From Kiritimatiellota bacterium (GTDB taxonomy: Bacteria; Verrucomicrobiota; Kiritimatiellia; RFP12; UBA1067): a stretch of 9,541 bases of DNA. The stretch lies in assembly GCA_009777165.1 (NCBI GenBank), contig WRML01000057.1, positions 1 through 9,541 on the forward strand. Direction: 5' to 3'. The notes below the pieces were generated by a model. That model was not told the DNA's origin and searched no databases. It was given only the letters and a program-made list of their open reading frames with translations. Position numbers and translations under genes: made by a program. Position 1 is the stretch's first letter. Every line of letters begins with the position of its first letter. This document shows positions 5,626 through 9,541 of this stretch, in pieces.

Positions 5626-6491
5626 GTTTGCCTCCTTTCCGCCCCGAACCCCCGGCTGTAGCGGAACATCATCAGCACCAGAATGCCCCCGTAGACGACC
5701 TGTCGCAGGTTCGCCGCGACCGCGCCGGGCATCCCCACGAACCGTAACGTCTCCGGCAACAGCACGAGGAACGCCGCCGCCAGAACGCTTCCCCACAGGT
5801 TCCGCATCCCGCCCAGAATGACGATGGAGAGGATGAAGATGGATTCGTCCAACGTGAAGCTCGTGGGGTCAATGTAGCTGATGTAGTGCGCATAGAGCAC
5901 CCCCGGCACCGCCGCGAACATCGCCCCGAGGGTGAACGCCGTCAGCTTGGTCAGGTAGACGTTCTTGCCGAGCGATTTCGCAAATATCTCATCCTCGCTC
6001 AACGCCCGTAGCGTCCGCCCGAACGAGGAGGTGGTCAGTTTCCGGATCGCAACGAAAATCAACGCCGCAAGTACCGCCACCAACAGCAGAAACGCCACCT
6101 TGCTTTCAACCGCCATCCCAAACAACCGTATCCCGGGAATGCCCGGTATGCCCAACGGCCCGCGCGTCAGCCCCATCCAGTTGTTCATCAAGGAAAAGAC
6201 AACGACCTGAATCCCTAGCGTGCAGATCACGAAATAGTCGTCCACCGTCCGCAAGGCAATGGCGGCGACCCCCAAGGCAAGCATCCCGCTCAACACCATC
6301 GCCATCGGCAACGCCACCAAAAACGGTGCCCCGCACCTCACCGCCAGCAATGCCGCCGTATATGCCCCGACCCCATAGAACCCCGCATGAGCCAAGGAAA
6401 TCATGCCCCCGAACCCCGCCGAAAGTGCAAGGCTCTGCGAGAGCATCACATAGACGCCCACCAAAATCAGAAGATGTAAAAGGTATTCCAT
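5619..6491 (-). CDS. livM: Branched-chain amino acid-type ABC transporter permease
   Basis: This 290-residue, very hydrophobic inner-membrane permease partners LivH. It begins MEYLLHLLILVGVYVMLSQS, followed by 'GFGGMISLAHAGFYGVGAYT', the hallmark N-terminal region of LivM. Later come the MGLTRGPLGIPGIPG segment and the cytoplasmic coupling loop LRALSEDEIFAKSLGKNVYL, which contacts the ATPase. I chose ATG 6491 because it gives the standard LivM start. A TTG at 6512 would add seven residues inside the Fic 3' end. The ribosome site is weak (AGGG at about 6496-6499) and overlaps the Fic stop, so livM depends on translation or transcription from upstream. Its 3' end overlaps livG. LivM, LivG and the LivH gene at the right edge would form one importer; no binding protein or LivF is in view. 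Confidence 0.9.
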   Translation of the reverse strand: MEYLLHLLILVGVYVMLSQSLALSAGFGGMISLAHAGFYGVGAYTAALLAVRCGAPFLVALPMAMVLSGMLALGVAAIALRTVDDYFVICTLGIQVVVFSLMNNWMGLTRGPLGIPGIPGIRLFGMAVESKVAFLLLVAVLAALIFVAIRKLTTSSFGRTLRALSEDEIFAKSLGKNVYLTKLTAFTLGAMFAAVPGVLYAHYISYIDPTSFTLDESIFILSIVILGGMRNLWGSVLAAAFLVLLPETLRFVGMPGAVAANLRQVVYGGILVLMMFRYSRGFGAERRQTC

Positions 6492-6498
6492 GTTTTCC

Positions 6499-7620
6499 CT
6501 ATCGTTTGACAATTTGCCAATAACCGTTTTTTCGGGCGCCGATTCTCTCTATCACGCCCATGTTTTTCAAACTTCTAAGATTCTTTTCGGTGTTTCTGAC
6601 ATTGATTTTCAATATTTCTGACAAAGATTTCGCCGTAATGTTGGGAGTCTCGCGTATCCATTCAAGTATTTTTTGTTGCACACTGCTTATACCGTCTCCC
6701 TCGACCTTTGCACCGCCATTTATACCGTCCTTCACGCCGCTTATACCGTCTTTTTCGCCTTTTATACCGTCTTTGCTCCCGTTTACGCTTTGCTCTCCAT
6801 TTTTAACGCCCATCTCAATCCGCATTTCCCTGTTCTTCAAGATATTGTTTTCGCCAAGCAGCAGATTTCCAAAGAATCGGTACAGATACTCGTTTGTGGC
6901 GTAAACACCTCGTTTGAGATTATTGTAGTTCGCGCGGACGAGGGCATTTCGGAAATACCACGAATGCCGCGCAAAGGATTCGTTGGCGACGTCAAAACCG
7001 AACGTCCGCAGGTACTTGATGGCAAACACCGCCGTCGTCCTCGTGTTGCCCTCGCCGAAGGCGTGGATTTGCCATATCCCCGACACAAAATCCGCAATGT
7101 GCCGGACAGTCGAAAGCAGGCTCCCCCCCTTGTAGTCAAAGTTTCTCTCCCGCTCAAAATCGTGGTTGAGCGTGGCGCGGATGCTCTCGGCGCTGGCATA
7201 ATAGACGGTCTCGCCATTCAAGACCCACTCGTCCTTGGTGATATTGTAGTCCCTTGTCTTGCCCGCAAACGTGTAAATCCCCTCGAAAAGTCGTCCATGG
7301 ATGGCGAGATACTCCGCAGGCGAGAAGGAAAAGGCCTTCTCGGTCAGAATCTCCGCAATCCGCGCGGAAACCTTGTCCGCCTCTTCCGTCCTGTCCGCCA
7401 CCGCCTTGACAGGCTTGGCTTTGTAATAACTGTCAATCAGGACTTTGGCTTCGGCAATCGTGATGTCGCCCTCGATGTTCTGCCGCGCGGTTTCGATGAG
7501 GTATTGCGACGGCTTCAGCCCGTCAACCTCCTGCAGGCCGATTGCCGTCTGCCAGGCGTGACCCTTCGCCCTTTGCTCCGGCTCGCCTTGCCGGATATAC
7601 GCTTCAAAATGGCTATCCAT
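6499..7620 (-). CDS. Fic-domain protein (AMPylase-type) with VbhA-like N-terminal region and C-terminal winged helix
   Basis: This 373-residue protein probably transfers AMP or another NMP to a target hydroxyl. The Fic motif is HAFGEGNTR (186-194), matching HxFx(D/E)GNxR with Ala in place of the usual Pro; the catalytic His186 and Arg194 are present. Residues 34-68 (GLKPSQYLIETARQNIEGDI then TIAEAKVLIDSYY) resemble an antitoxin VbhA-like inhibitory helix. A linker at about 274-312 has a 7-residue repeat (KDGI-G). Residues about 313-373 form a winged helix-turn-helix ending ERIGARKNGYWQIV. The ATG at 7620 overlaps the ATPase stop as TGATG, with GGAGGAGG (7625-7632) in front, so the two are coupled. 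Its role could be a toxin, a self-regulating modifier or defence. The target is unknown. Confidence 0.88.
   Translation of the reverse strand: MDSHFEAYIRQGEPEQRAKGHAWQTAIGLQEVDGLKPSQYLIETARQNIEGDITIAEAKVLIDSYYKAKPVKAVADRTEEADKVSARIAEILTEKAFSFSPAEYLAIHGRLFEGIYTFAGKTRDYNITKDEWVLNGETVYYASAESIRATLNHDFERERNFDYKGGSLLSTVRHIADFVSGIWQIHAFGEGNTRTTAVFAIKYLRTFGFDVANESFARHSWYFRNALVRANYNNLKRGVYATNEYLYRFFGNLLLGENNILKNREMRIEMGVKNGEQSVNGSKDGIKGEKDGISGVKDGINGGAKVEGDGISSVQQKILEWIRETPNITAKSLSEILKINVRNTEKNLRSLKNMGVIERIGARKNGYWQIVKR
6684..6800. repeat. 21-bp in-frame repeats in the Fic linker
   Basis: TTATACCGTC occurs at 6687, 6720, 6741 and 6762 (plus strand), with spacings of 33, 21 and 21 bases. On the coding strand these give KDGIKGE, KDGISGV, KDGINGG and a degenerate GDGISSV. 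All spacings are multiples of three, so copy number can change without breaking the frame. Confidence 0.8.
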
Positions 7621-8831
7621 CACACCTCCTCCTTTTTCAGCAACCACCGCTCGATGTCGCGCACTTCAATGCCATGCTCATTCCCGTCAAACCCGTCGGT
7701 GGTGAGCAGGAACTTCCGGTAATTGTCGTTCAACGCACGCAGCGGACGTAACTCCCGTTCCAGCGTGGCCGTTTCCTTCGCCGTGAACGCCACTTGATAA
7801 TACTCCGTCAATCCAGAACGTGTCTGCACGACAAAATCAATCTCGCTGGCATCCGCCTTACCGACAAACACCCGCGCGTTCCTGCGCAACAGTTCCAGAT
7901 AAACCGTATTCTCCACATTGCGCCCCATGTCCGAAAGCATGGTCTTGCCGATGACCGCCCGCTTGAAGCCGATATCCGCCGTGTAAAATTTCTCCTGTGT
8001 GGACAGGATACTTTTTCCGCGTACATCGTACCTTTGTACACGGTAAAACAAGAACGCATCCACCATCGCGTCAAGATAGTTCCCGATGGTGTGGTGGGAC
8101 ACTTTCACTCCCGCATTTTGCAGGGTAGTGGCGATTTTCGATGCCGAAAGCGGAAGCCCGACCGAATCATATAAAAAACGGGAAACACGGTCAAAGTGGT
8201 TTTCCCGGTGCCAGCGCCGCCGCGTCATGATGTCCTTCTGCACGATGCTTTCAAAAATATCTGCAAGATAATTCACAGCGTCATCCTCTGGAAAACCCAC
8301 AATGCCTGGCATCCCCCCATATTCAAGAAAACGCCGGAAAAGAGTTCCCGTCCGTTCCATCTCCTGGAATGCCGACACCAACTCCGCAAAAGACAACGGC
8401 AGGATATGGAGGCTGATATAACGCCCGGTCAACAGTGTTCCCAATTCGCTCGACAACAGCCACGCGTTCGACCCCGTCACATAGACATCCACATTCGGTT
8501 TCACATGCAAACCGTCCACCAACCGCTCAAACTCCCCCACATTCTGCACCTCGTCCAGAAAAACATAACACGGCTTTGAAAGGTCAAGCCGTCCGATGAT
8601 GTCATGGTACGCGCCCCGATAATCGTTCAACCACTTCGCGTTTTCAACATCCTCAAAATTCATGAACACAATTTGCCCGGTACCCACGCCCGAAGCGGCG
8701 AGCCGTTCGCCATACATCCGCATCACCGTGGACTTCCCCGCGCGCCTGACGCCTGTTATCGCCTTGATGACATTCCTGTCCCGCAACCCATCAAGCCGCG
8801 ACAAGTAACTGTCTCTTGCAATCATCTTCAT
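7620..8831 (-). CDS. AAA_14/DUF4143 family ATPase
   Basis: This 403-residue protein has a P-loop GVRRAGKST (27-35), Walker B YVFLDE (89-94) followed by VQN, and a TGSNAWLLSSELGTLLTGRY segment (119-138), all typical of AAA_14 ATPases. The central YGGMPG (171-176) and a probable winged helix (about 212-262) follow. The DUF4143 C-terminus has EIDFVV (330-335) and YYQVAF (344-349), the degenerate PD-(D/E)XK-like core of this family, then ELRPLRALNDNYRKFLLT. The length is normal. The biochemical role of this family is not established; it is common in accessory regions of anaerobes and archaea. The ATG at 8831 has GGAG 11 bases upstream. It is the first gene of a probable ATPase-Fic-livM-livG transcript. 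Confidence 0.9.
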   Translation of the reverse strand: MKMIARDSYLSRLDGLRDRNVIKAITGVRRAGKSTVMRMYGERLAASGVGTGQIVFMNFEDVENAKWLNDYRGAYHDIIGRLDLSKPCYVFLDEVQNVGEFERLVDGLHVKPNVDVYVTGSNAWLLSSELGTLLTGRYISLHILPLSFAELVSAFQEMERTGTLFRRFLEYGGMPGIVGFPEDDAVNYLADIFESIVQKDIMTRRRWHRENHFDRVSRFLYDSVGLPLSASKIATTLQNAGVKVSHHTIGNYLDAMVDAFLFYRVQRYDVRGKSILSTQEKFYTADIGFKRAVIGKTMLSDMGRNVENTVYLELLRRNARVFVGKADASEIDFVVQTRSGLTEYYQVAFTAKETATLERELRPLRALNDNYRKFLLTTDGFDGNEHGIEVRDIERWLLKKEEV

Positions 8832-9029
8832 TTCAGCCCAAACTCCATTTTTTCGAAAAGGTTTGGCTCAAAATACCACGATGGGGTCGGTTTTGTCCAG
8901 CAGAAAGCAAACCCCAATCTGTGTGAATCTGCGTAATCTGTGGCTAAAAAACATAAATCGAATCCACGTAAACAAGGTGGGGCGACCGCGTCCCCGCATA
9001 GCCGCAAAGAAAATCTAGAAACTAGCAAC
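8832..9029. other. Spacer upstream of the ATPase gene with dispersed short words
   Basis: No gene is seen. AATCTGTGTG-AATCTGCGT-AATCTGTGG words lie at 8916-8943 with a 9-10-base step. A small imperfect palindrome, ggggcgaccgcgtcccc, lies at 8979-8995. Both styles recur elsewhere in the window's spacers or look like dispersed intergenic repeats. Confidence 0.5.
8870..8899 (-). promoter_or_regulatory. Possible promoter for the ATPase-Fic pair
   Basis: On the minus strand TGGACA (8899-8894) and TATTTT (8875-8870) are 18 bases apart, with a TG one base before the -10 box (extended -10). The start would lie about 30 bases before the ATG at 8831. If real, the pair has its own promoter and would also drive livM and livG. 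This is a consensus match only. Confidence 0.35.
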
Positions 9030-9300
9030 TATAGCAATTTACCCTGACATTGACACAGAAGGGCGAAGCCCTTGCACATATTAGCGTAGGGCAACGCCCT
9101 ACGTAGGGAGGGGTGTGAATCCCAAGGCTGTAAGCCTTGTACAACCCAGAAAAATGTGGTGTTTCAGGTGTGCAAGGCCTTCAGCCTTGATGGGTTTCCC
9201 GTGCCGTTTCGTAGGGCGGCGGGGCACTGCCCCTTGCCCTACGCTAGTATGTGTAGCCCTTTCAGGGCAGAATGTGCCAATGTCAAGGTAAAGCACTATA
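9030..9300. mobile_element. Hairpin element E: MITE-like, TATAG ends, nested palindromes
   Basis: The whole 271 bases folds on itself. The left end TATAGCAATTTACCCTGACA (9030 on) matches the reverse complement of the right end, TATAGTGCTTTACCTTGACA (9300 back). Arms continue through 'ACACAT(A)(T/C)TAGCGTAGGGCAA'. Nested small palindromes include gggcgaagccc (9061-9071), gtagggcaacgccctac (9086-9102), aaggctgtaagcctt (9124-9138), aaggccttcagcctt (9174-9188) and gccctttcagggc (9256-9268). It has no transposase. The ends resemble those of the element at 4253, which points to the same mobilising family, although the bodies differ. Confidence 0.72.
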
Positions 9301-9497
9301 TTTATTTGAAATGCTCTAAAAACTAAAACCTAAAAACTTCCCCTCTCAATGACCCCTCCGCGCCTCCGCGTGAAACAAAACCTGAATCTGCGCAAATCCA
9401 CTCAATCCGCGTCATCCGCGTGCCAATCTAAAAACTAAAAACTGGAAACTGGAAACTAAAAACTTCCCCCTCTCCCCCCTCCTCCTCGCCCGCCCCC
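9301..9497. other. Spacer downstream of the right-edge livH-like gene
   Basis: No gene is seen. It holds 'ctaaaaactaaaacctaaaaacttcc' words at about 9315-9341 and most of direct-repeat copy 2. A C/T-rich run follows the livH stop. Confidence 0.5.
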
Positions 9498-9541
9498 TCA
9501 CACCTCCACCTTCTTCAGCCGCCTCCTGCTGAAGCCCGGCG
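9353..9541. repeat. Direct repeat, copy 2 (spacer plus livH tail)
   Basis: This is the same-orientation partner of 4674-4846; it may extend past the window edge. It includes the C-terminal codons of the livH-like gene in an intact frame as far as can be seen. It is therefore the likelier parent copy. Confidence 0.8.
9498..9541 (-). CDS. livH: livH-like ABC permease, last 13 codons only (enters from right edge)
   Basis: The final minus-strand codons read PGFSRRRLKKVEV and stop at 9500-9498. On their own they would be unassignable. The near-identical tail PGFSGRRMKKVEV at 4803-4846 is preceded by a LivH-type last helix, and the gene lies upstream of livM on the same strand, as livH does in standard liv operons. 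Whether the gene is intact cannot be seen. Confidence 0.65.
   Translation of the reverse strand, partial: PGFSRRRLKKVEV

Noticed and set aside
5626..5796. Upstream extension of livG by 57 codons
   Set aside because: It overlaps the livM 3' region and reads as arginine/glycine-rich shadow. A perfect AGGAGG precedes ATG 5625, which gives the family-standard N-terminus.
6492..6512. TTG start for livM seven codons upstream
   Set aside because: It would lie inside the Fic 3' end with no ribosome site. ATG 6491 gives the usual LivM beginning.
6673..7722. Plus-strand frame of 349 codons across the Fic gene
   Set aside because: It is antisense to an intact Fic gene with a catalytic motif and coupled start. 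No recognisable domain is present.
8979..8995. Terminator-like palindrome ggggcgaccgcgtcccc
   Set aside because: The stem is interrupted and there is no T-run on either strand. It looks like a dispersed short repeat.

Overview
This window looks like chromosome from an anaerobic, GC-rich Gram-negative bacterium. Its spacers are full of short dispersed repeats and hairpin elements. The style of the spacers and the gene set (XRE/cupin regulator, FadD-type acyl-CoA ligase, Liv-type ABC transporter) would suit the Kiritimatiellota/Verrucomicrobiota or Desulfobacterota, but this is inference. No rRNA or tRNA gene was seen to settle it.

Layout. (1) 1-638, minus: the 5' part of a secreted protein that runs off the left edge. 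(2) 639-1070: AT-rich, probably divergent promoter region. (3) 1071-3524, plus: an XRE/cupin regulator and a complete AMP-forming acyl-CoA ligase, separated by a hairpin-forming spacer. (4) 3525-4802: a graveyard of hairpin elements around an IS630-type transposase fragment. (5) 4803-6491, minus: livM and livG, with livG joined directly to a frameshifted scrap of a livH 3' end. (6) 6499-8831, minus: a tightly coupled AAA_14/DUF4143 ATPase and Fic-domain gene pair. (7) 8832-9497: spacer with a 271-bp hairpin element. (8) 9498-9541, minus: the last 13 codons of a livH-like gene entering from the right edge.

How the parts fit. The ligase and its cupin regulator face a Liv-type transporter. This suggests uptake of a carboxylic or amino acid and its activation to a CoA thioester, with the cupin sensing a small ligand. 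The transporter operon has been rearranged. The ATPase-Fic pair sits between livH and livM, and its Fic stop codon is 7 bases from the livM start. A roughly 170-190-bp direct repeat carrying the livH C-terminal codons occurs at both ends of the livM-to-livH interval (4674-4846 and 9353-9541). LivG appears to have lost its C-terminal tail at the left copy.

The best candidates for something new are the coupled ATPase-Fic module inside a transporter operon, the livG/livH recombination scar, and two TATAG-ended hairpin elements (4253-4472 and 9030-9300) built from nested small palindromes beside an IS630 remnant.
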